Positions 34,618-43,686 of a stretch of 64,000 bases of DNA are shown here, in pieces. Position 1 is the first letter of the stretch. Each line of letters begins with the position of its first letter. A program made the translations under genes and the position numbers. Origin of the DNA: Kineococcus rubinsiae (lineage in GTDB: Bacteria > Actinomycetota > Actinomycetes > Actinomycetales > Kineococcaceae). The notes under the pieces were generated by a model. The model saw nothing but the letters and a program-made list of their open reading frames with translations, was not told the DNA's origin and made no database searches. Location of the stretch: contig NZ_VWPY01000006.1 in the NCBI RefSeq assembly GCF_011839805.1, forward strand, positions 62,001 through 126,000, given 5' to 3'.

Positions 34618-34653
34618 GGTGGTGCTCCCTGCTGCTGCGGCGGTCAGGGGGTG

Positions 34654-34680
34654 GTCGGCACCCCCGCGGGCCCCCTTGAG
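34654..34680 (-). promoter_or_regulatory. Sigma-28-like promoter before the LGFP subtilase gene
   Basis: On the minus strand, CTCAAG (34680-34675), 15 bases, GCCGAC (34659-34654). An exact match with the shared spacing, 36 bases before the GTG at 34617. Confidence 0.6.
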
Positions 34681-34736
34681 GCCGCGGCGGGCGCGACGGC
34701 GGGGGGACTCCCCAGCAGTCTGGCGGCCCGGGGTGG

Positions 34737-34765
34737 TTGTGCGCGGGAGGACGAGGGTCTACATT
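34737..34765 (+). promoter_or_regulatory. Sigma-70-type promoter of the LacI-family gene
   Basis: TTGTGC (34737-34742), a 17-base spacer, TACATT (34760-34765). The predicted transcript start at about 34772 falls inside the palindrome at 34770-34783. Confidence 0.6.
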
Positions 34766-34769
34766 GCCG

Positions 34770-34783
34770 TCGATACGCATCGA
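34770..34783. promoter_or_regulatory. Putative LacI-family operator
   Basis: TCGAT-ACGC-ATCGA is a palindrome with a central CpG, as LacI/PurR-type operators have. It overlaps the predicted transcription start of the LacI-family gene at 34835. Autorepression is inferred. Confidence 0.55.
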
Positions 34784-34834
34784 TGAGCGCTGCGTGCTGC
34801 TGCCCGCCACGGCGGACGGGCCCGGGGAGGCGAC

Positions 34835-35863
34835 GTGGCCAGAGTGCCCACGAGCAAGGACGTCGCGCGCATCGCCGGAGTCTCCCAGAGCACCGTCTCC
34901 TACGTCATGAGCGGCAAGCGCCCCATCTCCGCGAGGACGCGCCGCCTCGTCGAGGACGCCATGCAGCAGCTGACCTACCAGCCGCACGCCGGGGCCCGCG
35001 CGCTCGCGAGCCAGCGCACCAACGTCATCGGGCTCGTCGTGCCGTTCCGCAGCGAGGTCAACGCGCACGGGCTCATGGCCTTCGTCGAGGAGATCGCGCT
35101 CTCCGCCCGGGCGCACGACCACGACATCCTCATGGTCACGGCCGACGAGGGGACCGCCGGGCTCCAGCGCCTCGCGGGCCGGTCGCTGTGCGACGCGCTG
35201 GTCATGATGGAGATCTCCACGCACGACGTGCGCGTCCCCGTCGTGCGCGCGCTCGGCGTCCCGGCCCTTCTCATCGGGCTGCCGGGGGACACGACGGGGC
35301 TGCACTGCGTCGACTTCGACTTCGAGACCGGCGCGACCCTCCTCGTCGACGAGGTCGCCGACCTCGGCCACGAGCGCGCCTGCGTCCTGGCCTGGCCGGC
35401 CGGGTTCGCGGGCGGCGACATGAACTACGTCCCGCGCTTCCGCGGCGCCGCCGAGGCCACGGCCCGGCGCCGCGGCGTCGAGCTGAGCTGGCGGGAGGTC
35501 CCCCGCGGGCGGGAGAACGTCGACCACGTGCTCGAGGAGGTGCTCGGCGGCGGCGGGACCCCGCCCGGCCTCGTCTGCACGTCCCAGCTGTCCGGGATCG
35601 TCTCGGGTCTGCAGCGGCGCGGCCTGCGCACCGGCGCCGACGTCGACCTGCTCGCCCTGACCACCGACGCCGAGGCCGAGGCCGAGGAGGTCCCCGTCAG
35701 CGGGGTCTCCACCCAGCCGCGCGACGTCTCCCGCCGCGCCATGCGCACCCTGTTCCAGCTGCTGGACGGCGTACCCCCGCAGGGCGCCGTCGAGCTCGTC
35801 CCCGCCGAGCTCACCCGGCGCTCCTCCAGCCGGCGGCCCCCGCAGGACGCCGCCGCCGGCTGA
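34835..35863 (+). CDS. LacI-family transcriptional regulator
   Basis: A 342-residue protein. The helix-turn-helix is at residues 7-30 ([21 protein letters not shown]), followed by the hinge helix ([14 protein letters not shown]) and a periplasmic-binding-protein-like effector domain. GTG 34835 has a GGGGAGG site. It probably represses its own promoter (operator at 34770) and the sugar genes downstream, which start 78 bases after its stop. The effector is likely a sugar or polyol handled by those genes; it cannot be named. Confidence 0.9.
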   Translation: MARVPTSKDVARIAGVSQSTVSYVMSGKRPISARTRRLVEDAMQQLTYQPHAGARALASQRTNVIGLVVPFRSEVNAHGLMAFVEEIALSARAHDHDILMVTADEGTAGLQRLAGRSLCDALVMMEISTHDVRVPVVRALGVPALLIGLPGDTTGLHCVDFDFETGATLLVDEVADLGHERACVLAWPAGFAGGDMNYVPRFRGAAEATARRRGVELSWREVPRGRENVDHVLEEVLGGGGTPPGLVCTSQLSGIVSGLQRRGLRTGADVDLLALTTDAEAEAEEVPVSGVSTQPRDVSRRAMRTLFQLLDGVPPQGAVELVPAELTRRSSSRRPPQDAAAG

Positions 35864-35940
35864 CCCGAACCCCACCCGCCGACCGGCCCCGACCGGCCGC
35901 GGGTGCTTAGATTCCCGCAGTCGACGAGGAGGTCTCCCGC

Positions 35941-37134
35941 GTGTCCGCACCATCCGCACCACTGCCCGAGCTGGGCGTCGCCGTCATCGGCCACTCCTTC
36001 ATGGGGGCGGTCCACTCCCACGCCTGGCGAACGGTCGACCACGTCGGCTCGCCGCGCTTCCGGACCCGCCGCGTCGCCCTCGCCGGGCGCGACGCCGGGC
36101 GGGCCGCCGCGGCGGCCACGCAGTTCGGCTGGGCCGAGGGCGTCGACGACTGGCGTCCGCTGCTGCAGCGCGACGACATCCAGGTCGTCGACATCCTGAC
36201 CCCGGGCGACAGCCACGCCGAGATCGCGATCGCGGCGCTCGAGGCCGGCAAGCACGTCATCTGCGAGAAGCCGCTGGCCAAGACCGTCGAGGAGGCCGAG
36301 CGCATGACCGCGGCCGCCGAGGCGGCGTCGGCGCGCGGCGTCCGCAGCATGGTGGCGTTCAACTACCGCAAGGTCCCCGCCATCGGGCTGGCGCGCCAGC
36401 TCGTCGCGGACGGCCGCCTCGGCGAGGTCCGCCAGGTCCGCGCCGTGTACCTGCAGGACTGGATCGTCGACCCCGACTTCCCGCTCACGTGGCGCCTGCA
36501 GAAGGACCGCTCGGGCGCGGGTGCGCTGGGGGACATCGGGTCCCACATCATCGACGCGGCGCAGTTCATCACCGGCCAGCGCCTGCTCGGGGTCAGCGGC
36601 ACCGTCGAGACGTTCGTGAAGAAGCGCCCGCTCGAGGCCGCCCGCACGGGGGCGAACACGGGCCTGTCCGCGGAGGCGTCCACCGAGTACGGCGACGTGA
36701 CCGTCGACGACGCGGCCGTGTTCTTCGGCCGCGGCGACGGCGGCGCGCTCATGACGTTCGAGGCCAGCCGCATGGCGCTGGGCCGCAAGAACGGCATGCG
36801 CATCGAGGTCAACGGCTCGAAGGGCAGCATCGCCTTCGACTTCGAGTCGATGAACGAGCTGCACTTCTTCGACGGCACCCTGCCGGACGCGGAGAACGGC
36901 TTCCGCCGCATCCTCGCGACCGACCCGTCCCACCCCGGGGTGGGCAACTGGTGGCCCCCGGGGCACGGCCTCGGCTACGACCACCCGTTCGTGCACGAGC
37001 TGCAGGAGTTCCTCGAGGCGATCGCCGACGAGCGCGACCCGAGCCCCGGCTTCGCCGACGGCCTGCAGGTGCAGAAGGTGCTGGAAGCCGTGCAGCGCAG
37101 CGCCGAGGACCACTCCACCTACACCGAGATCTGA
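35941..37134 (+). CDS. Gfo/Idh/MocA-family oxidoreductase
   Basis: A 397-residue NAD(P)-dependent sugar or polyol dehydrogenase. [17 protein letters not shown] is the Rossmann loop (GHSFMG in place of GxGxxG), [16 protein letters not shown] follows, and CEKPLAKT carries the family Lys of the E-K-P motif. [13 protein letters not shown] is the catalytic region, with the D-x-G-x-H-x-x-D pattern used by this family. GTG 35941 has a GAGGAGG site eight bases away. The next gene is 11 bases downstream. In such pairs the dehydrogenase oxidises a sugar that the TIM-barrel partner then isomerises or dehydrates. Confidence 0.92.
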   Translation: MSAPSAPLPELGVAVIGHSFMGAVHSHAWRTVDHVGSPRFRTRRVALAGRDAGRAAAAATQFGWAEGVDDWRPLLQRDDIQVVDILTPGDSHAEIAIAALEAGKHVICEKPLAKTVEEAERMTAAAEAASARGVRSMVAFNYRKVPAIGLARQLVADGRLGEVRQVRAVYLQDWIVDPDFPLTWRLQKDRSGAGALGDIGSHIIDAAQFITGQRLLGVSGTVETFVKKRPLEAARTGANTGLSAEASTEYGDVTVDDAAVFFGRGDGGALMTFEASRMALGRKNGMRIEVNGSKGSIAFDFESMNELHFFDGTLPDAENGFRRILATDPSHPGVGNWWPPGHGLGYDHPFVHELQEFLEAIADERDPSPGFADGLQVQKVLEAVQRSAEDHSTYTEI

Positions 37135-37145
37135 GGAGCGCGACG

Positions 37146-38153
37146 ATGCCCCGCCCCGTCACCCTGTTCACCGGCCAGTGGGCCGACCTGCCCTTCGAGG
37201 AGGTCTGCCGCCTCGCCTCCGAGTGGGGCTACGACGGCCTCGAGATCGCCACCTGGGGCGACCACCTCGACTCCACGCGCGGCGCCACCGACGACGCGTA
37301 CATCGCGGAGAAGAAGGCCACGCTGGAGAAGTACGGCCTGCAGGTCTGGACGATCTCCGTCCACCTCACCGGCCAGGCCGTGTGCGACCTCATCGACGCC
37401 CGCCACCAGGACATCGTCTCGACGGCGGTCTGGGGCGACGGCGACCCGGAGGGCGTGCGCCAGCGCGCTGCCGAGTACGTCAAGGACACCGCCCGCACCG
37501 CCGCGCGCCTCGGCGTGAAGACCGTCACGGGCTTCACGGGCTCCTCGATCTGGCACACCGTCGCGATGTTCCCCCCCACGCCGGACTCGATGGTCGAGGC
37601 GGGCTATAAGGACTTCGCGGACCGCTGGAACCCGATCCTCGACGTGTTCGACGAGGTCGGGGTGAAGTTCGCCCACGAGGTGCACCCCTCCGAGATCGCC
37701 TACGACTACTGGACGACGCAGCGGGCCATGGAGGCCATCGGGCACCGCCCCGCGTTCGGGCTGAACTTCGACCCGAGCCACTTCGTCTGGCAGGACCTCG
37801 ACTTCGTCGGGTTCCTGCGCGACTTCTCCGACCGGATCTACCACGTGCACTGCAAGGACTCGAAGAAGCAGCTCGACGGCCGCGCCGGTCGCCTGGGCTC
37901 GCACCTGCCGTGGGCGGACTCCCGCCGCGGCTGGGACTTCGTCTCCGTCGGGCACGGCGACGTCCCGTGGGAGGCGATCTTCCGCCAGCTCAACGTCATC
38001 GGCTACGAGGGCCCGACCAGCGTGGAGTGGGAGGACGCGGGGGTGGACCGCCTGCGCGGGGCGCCCGACGCGCTCGCCTTCGTCCGCCGCCTCGGCGAGC
38101 TCATCCAGCCGCCGGCCGCGGCCTTCGACGCCGCCTTCAGCTCCAAGAGCTGA
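37146..38153 (+). CDS. TIM-barrel sugar phosphate isomerase/epimerase family protein
   Basis: A 335-residue AP-endonuclease-2-like (PF01261) protein. [28 protein letters not shown] is the first barrel strand and helix. The metal ligands appear as Glu in [13 protein letters not shown], Asp/His in [15 protein letters not shown] and Glu in SVEWED. Family members isomerise, epimerise or dehydrate sugars and inosose. ATG 37146 follows GAGGAG. It forms an operon with the oxidoreductase and the LacI regulator. Confidence 0.9.
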   Translation: MPRPVTLFTGQWADLPFEEVCRLASEWGYDGLEIATWGDHLDSTRGATDDAYIAEKKATLEKYGLQVWTISVHLTGQAVCDLIDARHQDIVSTAVWGDGDPEGVRQRAAEYVKDTARTAARLGVKTVTGFTGSSIWHTVAMFPPTPDSMVEAGYKDFADRWNPILDVFDEVGVKFAHEVHPSEIAYDYWTTQRAMEAIGHRPAFGLNFDPSHFVWQDLDFVGFLRDFSDRIYHVHCKDSKKQLDGRAGRLGSHLPWADSRRGWDFVSVGHGDVPWEAIFRQLNVIGYEGPTSVEWEDAGVDRLRGAPDALAFVRRLGELIQPPAAAFDAAFSSKS

Positions 38154-38159
38154 CCGCAG

Positions 38160-38186
38160 CTCAAGGCCGGCCCCCGCTCAGCCGAT
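38160..38186 (+). promoter_or_regulatory. Sigma-28-like promoter before a diguanylate cyclase gene
   Basis: CTCAAG-N15-GCCGAT, exact, 60 bases before the GTG at 38246. The -10 lies at the end of the left arm of the hairpin 38171-38237, so a transcript from here would lack that arm. Confidence 0.6.
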
Positions 38187-38237
38187 CCACTCCGGGACGT
38201 CCGCCCTCCGGGCGGGCACCGGACGGCTGAGCGGGGG
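38171..38237 (+). other. Long hairpin that can mask a ribosome binding site
   Basis: CCCCCGCTCAGCCG (38171-38184) pairs perfectly with 38224-38237, with an inner CCGCCC/GGGCGG stem (38201-38215). The right arm ends in GCGGGGG, the likely Shine-Dalgarno of the diguanylate cyclase gene at 38246. It may also terminate the upstream sugar operon. Confidence 0.55.
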
Positions 38238-38245
38238 ACACGGGC

Positions 38246-40225
38246 GTGACGGCGGCACCGAGCAGGCCCCTGGTGGTGGTCCCGGGGGAACCGGCGTGGC
38301 TCGCGGGGTCGCCGTGGCTGCGCAGCGCCGTCTACGCGCTCCTGTTCTCCGCCGCGACCCTCCTCGGCCGCTCGGCGCAGGTGGGCGGGGCCCACCTGGC
38401 CGTCTTCTGGCCCGCCTCCGCGCTGGGCGTCCTGTGGATCGCGGGTTCGCCGCGCCGCCGGGTGCTGGGCGCGGACCTCGTCCTCGTCGTCGGCCTCACC
38501 CTCGCGCTGCGCGTCCTCACCGGGATGCCGCCCGTCGCCGCGGCCCCGCTGGCCGTCGCGGCCGCCGTGCAGGCCCTCGCCTGCTGCTGGGCCTACCGGC
38601 GCGGGCGGCCGGAGGGCTTCCGGCTGCGGACCCCCGCCGACCTGCGGCTCCTCGCGATCACCTCGGTCACCGGAGCCCTCGTGTCCCTGCCCGTGGCCGG
38701 CGCGGGCTTCGCCCACGTCGGCGACGTCCCCCTGCCCTTCGCGCTGGCGCAGTGGAGCCTGCGGACCTCGGTGAGCACCTTCGTCGTCCTGGCGGTCGTG
38801 GTGCGCGCGCTGGTGCGCCGCTCCGACGACGTCGCGCCCGGCGGGATCGGGTCCGGGGAGCGGCTGCTGATGACCGCGACCCTCATCTCGGCCTACGCCG
38901 TCACCTTCTTCGTCGTCCGGGACGTCTCGCTGGCCTTCGCGCTCATGCCGCTCGGCGTCTGGGTCGCCCTGCGCCGCTCGACGGCCGCCGCCACCGTGCA
39001 CGTGGCGCTCGCCGCGACCGTCGTGGTGATCAGCGTGTGGGCCGGGCACGGCCCCTGGTCGCGGCTGACCCCCGACCTGCAGGCCATGAGCGCCGAGGCG
39101 TTCATCGGCGCCCTCGGCGTGGTCACCCTCGTGCTGGCGCTGCACCGCGACGAGGGCCGCGAGCACGCCGACCGCGCCGCCCGCGCGGCGGCCGAGGTCG
39201 CGCGCGCCCACGACCTGCTCGCGACGGACCTCGCGGCGCGGCTGGCCGCGGAGGCGGACCTGGCCGACTCCGAGCGCCTCTTCCGGGTCGCCTTCGACCT
39301 GGCCCCGGTGGGCATGGCCATGGTCGGCCTGGAGGGCGCCGACGCCCGCCGGCTCCTGCGGGTCAACGAGGCGATGGCGCGCTTCACGGGGCGCGCGGAG
39401 GCCGAGCTGCTGGCCCGCACGCTGCACAGCCTCGCGCCCGCGGGCGACGAGCAGGACGCGCGGGCCGCCTTCGACGACCTCGTGGGGGACCGCGCGCAGC
39501 CGCGGCGCAGCGTGAGCACGTTCGAGCACGCCGACGGGCGCGTGCTGCAGGCCGAGGTGTCCGCGACCGTGCTGCACCCCCAGGGCCGCGAGCCCTACCT
39601 CTTCTGCCTCGTCGAGGACGTCACCGCCCGCCGGGCCGCCGAGCTGGACCTGCAGCACCGGGCCCTGCACGACGCGCTGACCGGGCTGGCGAACCGGCGC
39701 CTGTTCGTCGAGCGCCTCGAGGAGGCGGTCGCCGACTGCGCCGCCGGCGAGGCCGTCGGCGTCGTCTACCTCGACCTGGACGGGTTCAAGGCCGTCAACG
39801 ACAGCCTGGGGCACGCCGCGGGCGACGAGCTGCTGCGCCGCGTCGCGGACCTGCTCGTCCACGCCGTACGCCCGGGGGACACCGTGGCCCGCCTCGGCGG
39901 CGACGAGTTCGCCGTCGTCTGCGGCCAGGCGGCCACCGCGGCGGACGTCGCCGGCATCGCCGCCCGGCTCCTGCAGGCCGTCGCGGTGCCGGTCGCCCTC
40001 GAGGGCGGCGAGGCGCGCGTGGGCGCGAGCATCGGCGTGGCCCTCAGCGGGACGGCTCCGGGCGGGACGGGCACGGGCGGGACGGCTGCGGGCGGGACGG
40101 GCACGGTGGCCGAGCGGCTGCTCCGGGCGGCGGACGCGGCGATGTACGAGGCCAAGCGGGGCGGCAAGGGCCGCGTGGTGGTCCGCGACGGCGTCGACGA
40201 CCTCGTGACGACCCCCGGCGGCTGA
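38246..40225 (+). CDS. Membrane diguanylate cyclase, MASE1-PAS-GGDEF
   Basis: A 659-residue protein. A MASE1-like membrane sensor with about eight helices (residues 25-300), a short coiled segment, one PAS domain (about 345-465) and a GGDEF domain. The active site GGDEF is at 551-555, and the inhibitory I-site RPGD at 542-545 is spaced by five residues, so it should be an active, product-inhibited c-di-GMP synthase. An in-frame tandem repeat inserts Gly/Thr-rich residues (units like GGTGT and GGTAA) after GASIGVAL, between core strands of the GGDEF fold. It shares the MASE1-PAS-GGDEF plan with the protein at 15138 and has the same kind of promoter. Confidence 0.92.
   Translation: MTAAPSRPLVVVPGEPAWLAGSPWLRSAVYALLFSAATLLGRSAQVGGAHLAVFWPASALGVLWIAGSPRRRVLGADLVLVVGLTLALRVLTGMPPVAAAPLAVAAAVQALACCWAYRRGRPEGFRLRTPADLRLLAITSVTGALVSLPVAGAGFAHVGDVPLPFALAQWSLRTSVSTFVVLAVVVRALVRRSDDVAPGGIGSGERLLMTATLISAYAVTFFVVRDVSLAFALMPLGVWVALRRSTAAATVHVALAATVVVISVWAGHGPWSRLTPDLQAMSAEAFIGALGVVTLVLALHRDEGREHADRAARAAAEVARAHDLLATDLAARLAAEADLADSERLFRVAFDLAPVGMAMVGLEGADARRLLRVNEAMARFTGRAEAELLARTLHSLAPAGDEQDARAAFDDLVGDRAQPRRSVSTFEHADGRVLQAEVSATVLHPQGREPYLFCLVEDVTARRAAELDLQHRALHDALTGLANRRLFVERLEEAVADCAAGEAVGVVYLDLDGFKAVNDSLGHAAGDELLRRVADLLVHAVRPGDTVARLGGDEFAVVCGQAATAADVAGIAARLLQAVAVPVALEGGEARVGASIGVALSGTAPGGTGTGGTAAGGTGTVAERLLRAADAAMYEAKRGGKGRVVVRDGVDDLVTTPGG
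40046..40105 (+). repeat. 15-base in-frame minisatellite inside a GGDEF domain
   Basis: Four consecutive 15-base units (40046, 40061, 40076, 40091); units 2 and 4 are identical (GGCGGGACGGGCACG). They encode SGTAP, GGTGT, GGTAA and GGTGT in a loop of the diguanylate cyclase. Confidence 0.85.
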
Positions 40226-40243
40226 CCTCCGTTCACTCGCGGT

Positions 40244-40259
40244 GTGTGACATGTCACAC
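40244..40259. promoter_or_regulatory. Perfect 16-bp palindrome upstream of the CAP-domain gene
   Basis: GTGTGACATGTCACAC, 41 bases before the ATG at 40301 and 18 bases after the stop of the upstream gene. An operator is more likely than a terminator because it has no room for a loop. The regulator is unknown. It is not a standard CRP site, because the TGTGA/TCACA halves are four bases apart instead of six. Confidence 0.5.
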
Positions 40260-40300
40260 GCAGTGTCCGGCCGGGGCTCTGTCCTGGTTGTGTACGCGCC

Positions 40301-40822
40301 ATGAGGACCCCTCTCCGCCCCACGAGTCCCCTGAGCGCCGCCGTCCTGGGGGCCGTCGTGGCCGCCGGACTGCTCACCGCCGCCGCCGCCCCCGCGAGCG
40401 CCGCGCCGCAGCCCCTGGTGCCCGCGCCGCTGCCCCAGAGCGACGTCCTCGCGATGGAGGTGCTGGCCCTCACCAACGACGCCCGCGCCGCGGCCGGCTG
40501 CGGTCCGCTGCTGGTCAACGACCCGCTCGTGGCCGCCGCGATCGAGCACTCCGGTGAGATGGCCGCGACGGCCCGGATGTCCCACGGGGGCGCCGGCGGC
40601 AGCACGCCCCGCACCCGGCTGGGCGCGCTGGGCGTCGCGCCGCGGCTGACGGCGGAGAACGTCGCCGCGGGGTCGTTCACGGCCCGCAGCCTCGTCGACG
40701 CCTGGCTGGCGAGCCCCGGCCACCGCCGCAACCTCCTGGACTGCGACCTGGGCTTCGTCGGCATCGCCCGCTTCGACACCCCCGAGGGCGCCTACTGGAC
40801 GCAGGTCATGGCCGGGAACTGA
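40301..40822 (+). CDS. Secreted CAP (SCP/PR1) domain protein
   Basis: A 173-residue protein with a signal peptide (PLSAAVLGAVVAAGLLTAAAAPASA). The CAP domain (residues 48-170) shows LTNDARAAAGCGPL, MSHGG with a conserved His, AENVAAG with a conserved Glu, and SPGHRRNLLD with the second His. Two cysteines (in AAGCG and LLDCD) may be bridged. Bacterial CAP proteins of the YkwD type are extracellular and mostly of unknown function. A perfect palindrome lies in its promoter region. Confidence 0.9.
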   Translation: MRTPLRPTSPLSAAVLGAVVAAGLLTAAAAPASAAPQPLVPAPLPQSDVLAMEVLALTNDARAAAGCGPLLVNDPLVAAAIEHSGEMAATARMSHGGAGGSTPRTRLGALGVAPRLTAENVAAGSFTARSLVDAWLASPGHRRNLLDCDLGFVGIARFDTPEGAYWTQVMAGN

Positions 40823-40916
40823 TCCCCGGCCCCGAGGGAACCGCGCGGGCGGCCGGGACGTCGGAGCCTGACGGAGGGCGTCGTCGCGCGGGCGCCCGCA
40901 GGACCGGGAGGTCGTC

Positions 40917-41648
40917 GTGCCAGTCGCTCCCTGGTGGGAGGAGTTCGGCTCCGCCGCGTCCGACGACGCCGACGGTGCCGCTCCTGCGCCCGCCGGTCCT
41001 CCGCCCGCCGCAGCACCCGCCGCCGACCCGCTCGAGGTCCGCCGCACCCCGCGCCGCCGCCCGCGGGACCTGCTGGCGCTGCAGGTGAGCGCCGCCGTCC
41101 TCGCGGTCGCGCTGCTCGGCCTGCTGGGCGCCCTCGCCGTGCGCGGCGGACCCGCCGCGAGCGCCGGGGCGGTGGGCACCCCCGCCTCCTCCGTGCCCAG
41201 CTCCGCCCCCGCCTCGCCCACGGCCCCGCCCGCCACCGACGACACGGCCGCCCTGCAGGAGCTCGAGGCGCTGCGGGCGCGCGGGCTCGCGGAGCACCCG
41301 CCGGCCGGTCAGTGGGCGGCGCAGCTGGCAGCCAAGAGCATCGGCACGACCGACCCGGCGCAGGTCGCGACCAACGGCAGCCACACGTTCTACGCGGGCG
41401 ACATCCTCGCCCAGAGCCGCGCGATCGCGGCGGGCCCGGCGGGGGCGGACGTGTTCGTCCTGCGCAGCGACGACTACGGCAAGGGCTCGATCGACGCCCG
41501 CGGCAACCCCTACTGGACGACCCTCGCGGCCGGCCCGTTCGCCTCGGCGGCCGACGTGCGCACGTGGTGCGACAGCGTGTTCGGCGGCGTGCCTGCCGCG
41601 ACGCGCGGCAACGTGTGCCTGCCCCGCCAGCTCCTGCCGGTCGGCTGA
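40917..41648 (+). CDS. Membrane-anchored protein with a SPOR-like extracytoplasmic tail, unknown function
   Basis: A 243-residue protein I do not recognise with certainty. An acidic/Pro-Ala-rich cytoplasmic N-terminus (1-50), one membrane helix (LLALQVSAAVLAVALLGLLGALAV, about 52-75), a Ser/Pro/Thr linker (80-110) and a folded tail. The tail (YAGDILAQSRAI, VFVLRSDDYGKGSI, YWTTLAAGPFASAADVRTWCD) has the look of a SPOR-like peptidoglycan-binding unit with two cysteines. GTG 40917 is seven bases from GGGAGG. It sits between a CAP protein and a VanW protein, which fits an envelope role. Confidence 0.7.
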   Translation: MPVAPWWEEFGSAASDDADGAAPAPAGPPPAAAPAADPLEVRRTPRRRPRDLLALQVSAAVLAVALLGLLGALAVRGGPAASAGAVGTPASSVPSSAPASPTAPPATDDTAALQELEALRARGLAEHPPAGQWAAQLAAKSIGTTDPAQVATNGSHTFYAGDILAQSRAIAAGPAGADVFVLRSDDYGKGSIDARGNPYWTTLAAGPFASAADVRTWCDSVFGGVPAATRGNVCLPRQLLPVG

Positions 41649-41723
41649 GCAACCGCTGACTACGCTGCGTCCCACGCGGGAGCGGGGAACCGGCGCGGGG
41701 GCGCCGGTGTGCGAGGGGGAGAC

Positions 41724-43661
41724 GTGAGCGAGCGGGTCGAGCAGTCAGCCGAGCAGGAGCGCGGGCGGGGCCCGTCGCGTCCCGGGGGTCACTACCGGGC
41801 GCGGGCCCGCCGCCGGACGCGGGCCTGGCTGATCGCGGCCGGGGTGGTCGTCGTCGGCGGTTACGCCACGGCCGCGCTGGCCCTCGGCGGCACGGCGCCC
41901 CGCGGCACGACGATCCTCGGCACCGACGTCGGGGGAGCCGACCGCGCCGGGGTGCGCGACGCCCTCGCCGCCCCGGTCTCCGCGCTCACCGCGGCCCCCG
42001 TGGCGCTGCGCGTCAGCGGGGCCGGTACTGACGTCGACGCCTCGCTCGCCCCGGCGAGCGCGGGCCTCGCCGTGGACGTGCCCGCGACGGCCGAGCAGGT
42101 CACCGCCGCGGCCTGGGACCCCCGCGTGCTCTGGGACCACGTCGCCGGGGGCGGTGAGCAGCGCCCCGTGGTCGACGTGGACCGCTCCGCGCTCTCGGCC
42201 GCGCTCGCCCCCGTGGCCGCGAGCGTGCGGACCCCGGCCGTCGAGGGCGCCGCGACCTTCCGCGTCGACGGCACGGCCGTGGCGCCCGTCGTCCAGCAGC
42301 CCGCGAAGGGCCGCGACCTCGACGTCGCCGCCGCCACCGACGCGGTGGCCCGGCAGTGGCCCGTCGCGGGTGATGGCCCCCTGACCGTCGCGGCGCAGGG
42401 GACCTCGCCCAGCGCGGACGCCGACGAGGTCGCGGCCGCGGTCGACGCCGTCGCCGTGCCCGCGGTCACCGGCGACCTCGTCGTCGCCGGGGGCGGCCGC
42501 GAGGTCGCCCTGCCGCCCGCCACGTTCGCGCCCGCCCTCGCCGTCCGGCCCGTGGACGGGCGGATGCGGCTGGTGACCGACGGGGCCGCGCTCGCGGCGG
42601 TCGTCGTCGCGGCCGAGCCCGGCTTCCAGGTCGCCGCGCAGGACGCCGTGATCCGCATCCAGGCCGGGGCGCCCGTGGTGGTGCCCGCGGTCGACGGCAC
42701 CGAGGTCGACCCGGCGGCGCTCGCGAGCGCCGTGACCGCGGCCCTCGCCCCCGCCGCCTCGACCGCGACCCCCAGCGCGTCGAGCAGTCCCAGCGCGTCG
42801 AGCAGCCCCGGCCCGTCGGGCAGTCCGGGCGCGGCCGGTGTGACGCGCCGGGCCGAGATCGCGCTGACCGCGAAGCCCGCCGCGGTGACGACACAGGCGC
42901 TGCAGGACCTGGGGATCGTCGAGCGGATCTCCACGTTCTCCACGACCCTGACGCCCGACGCCGACCGCACCGACAACATCCGGATCGCCGCGGCCTCGCT
43001 GGACGGGACCGTCGTGGCACCCGGCGCGGAGTTCTCCCTCAACGACACCGTGGGCGAGCGGACCCCCGCGCGCGGCTTCCACAAGGCGCCCGTCATCAGC
43101 GGCGGCAAGCTCGTCGACGACTACGGCGGCGGCGTCTCGCAGCTGTCCACGACGCTGTTCAACAACGTGTTCTTCGCGGGGCTGGACGAGCTCGAGCACA
43201 AGCCGCACTCGTTCTACATCTCCCGCTACCCCGAGGGCCGCGAGGCCACGATCGACTGGCGCAGCATCGACAACCGGTTCCGCAACGACTCCGGGCACGG
43301 CGTCTACATCGAGGCCGGGATCGTCGGGAACCAGGTGACCGTGTCCTTCTACGGCACGCGGTTCCGGGAGGTGCGGGCCGAGAAGGGCCCGCGCACGAAC
43401 GTCACGTCCCCGAAGACGGTCTACGACACCAGCGCGTCGTGCTCGACGCAGGCCCCGCACGCGGGGTTCAAGGTGCGTGTCACGCGGATCATGACGCCCG
43501 TCGGGGGCGGCGCCGAGCAGCGCGAGAACTTCGACACGACCTACAACGCGGTGAACCGGATCGTCTGCGGCCCCGACCCGGCCGCGCGCCCGGCGCCCAC
43601 CCCCACGCCGACCCCGACCGCGCCGGCACCCGTGGCGCCGGTCCCGCCCGCCACCGGCTGA
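41724..43661 (+). CDS. VanW-family wall protein with two peptidoglycan-binding-like repeats
   Basis: A 645-residue protein. A basic cytoplasmic tail, one membrane helix (about residues 36-58), two PF12229-type modules (about 60-330), a Ser/Pro linker from an 18-base tandem repeat, then the VanW domain (about 395-545): FSTTLTPDADRTDNIRIAA, GAEFSLNDTVGERT, GGGVSQLSTTLFNN and YISRYPEGREATIDW. The tail is Pro/Thr-rich. VanW was named from vancomycin-resistance clusters, but its biochemical role is not known. GTG 41724 has a GAGGGGGA site. Nothing else here suggests glycopeptide resistance. Confidence 0.9.
   Translation: MSERVEQSAEQERGRGPSRPGGHYRARARRRTRAWLIAAGVVVVGGYATAALALGGTAPRGTTILGTDVGGADRAGVRDALAAPVSALTAAPVALRVSGAGTDVDASLAPASAGLAVDVPATAEQVTAAAWDPRVLWDHVAGGGEQRPVVDVDRSALSAALAPVAASVRTPAVEGAATFRVDGTAVAPVVQQPAKGRDLDVAAATDAVARQWPVAGDGPLTVAAQGTSPSADADEVAAAVDAVAVPAVTGDLVVAGGGREVALPPATFAPALAVRPVDGRMRLVTDGAALAAVVVAAEPGFQVAAQDAVIRIQAGAPVVVPAVDGTEVDPAALASAVTAALAPAASTATPSASSSPSASSSPGPSGSPGAAGVTRRAEIALTAKPAAVTTQALQDLGIVERISTFSTTLTPDADRTDNIRIAAASLDGTVVAPGAEFSLNDTVGERTPARGFHKAPVISGGKLVDDYGGGVSQLSTTLFNNVFFAGLDELEHKPHSFYISRYPEGREATIDWRSIDNRFRNDSGHGVYIEAGIVGNQVTVSFYGTRFREVRAEKGPRTNVTSPKTVYDTSASCSTQAPHAGFKVRVTRIMTPVGGGAEQRENFDTTYNAVNRIVCGPDPAARPAPTPTPTPTAPAPVAPVPPATG
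42771..42824 (+). repeat. 18-base tandem repeat encoding a Ser/Pro linker
   Basis: Three units at 42771, 42789 and 42807. Units 1 and 2 differ only in the last base. They encode PSASSS, PSASSS and PGPSGS between the wall-binding modules and the VanW domain. Confidence 0.8.
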
Positions 43662-43686
43662 GCCGACCCCCGCCGCCCGCGGCCGC

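Noticed and set aside
38171-38237. c-di-GMP riboswitch upstream of a diguanylate cyclase
   Set aside because: There is no GEMM-type conserved core or tetraloop-receptor layout; it is a plain long stem.
40244-40259. CRP binding site upstream of the CAP gene
   Set aside because: TGTGA and TCACA are four bases apart; CRP sites need six.
41724-43661. Glycopeptide-resistance locus, because of VanW
   Set aside because: No VanH, VanA, VanX or two-component genes are present; VanW-domain proteins are common in actinobacteria without resistance.
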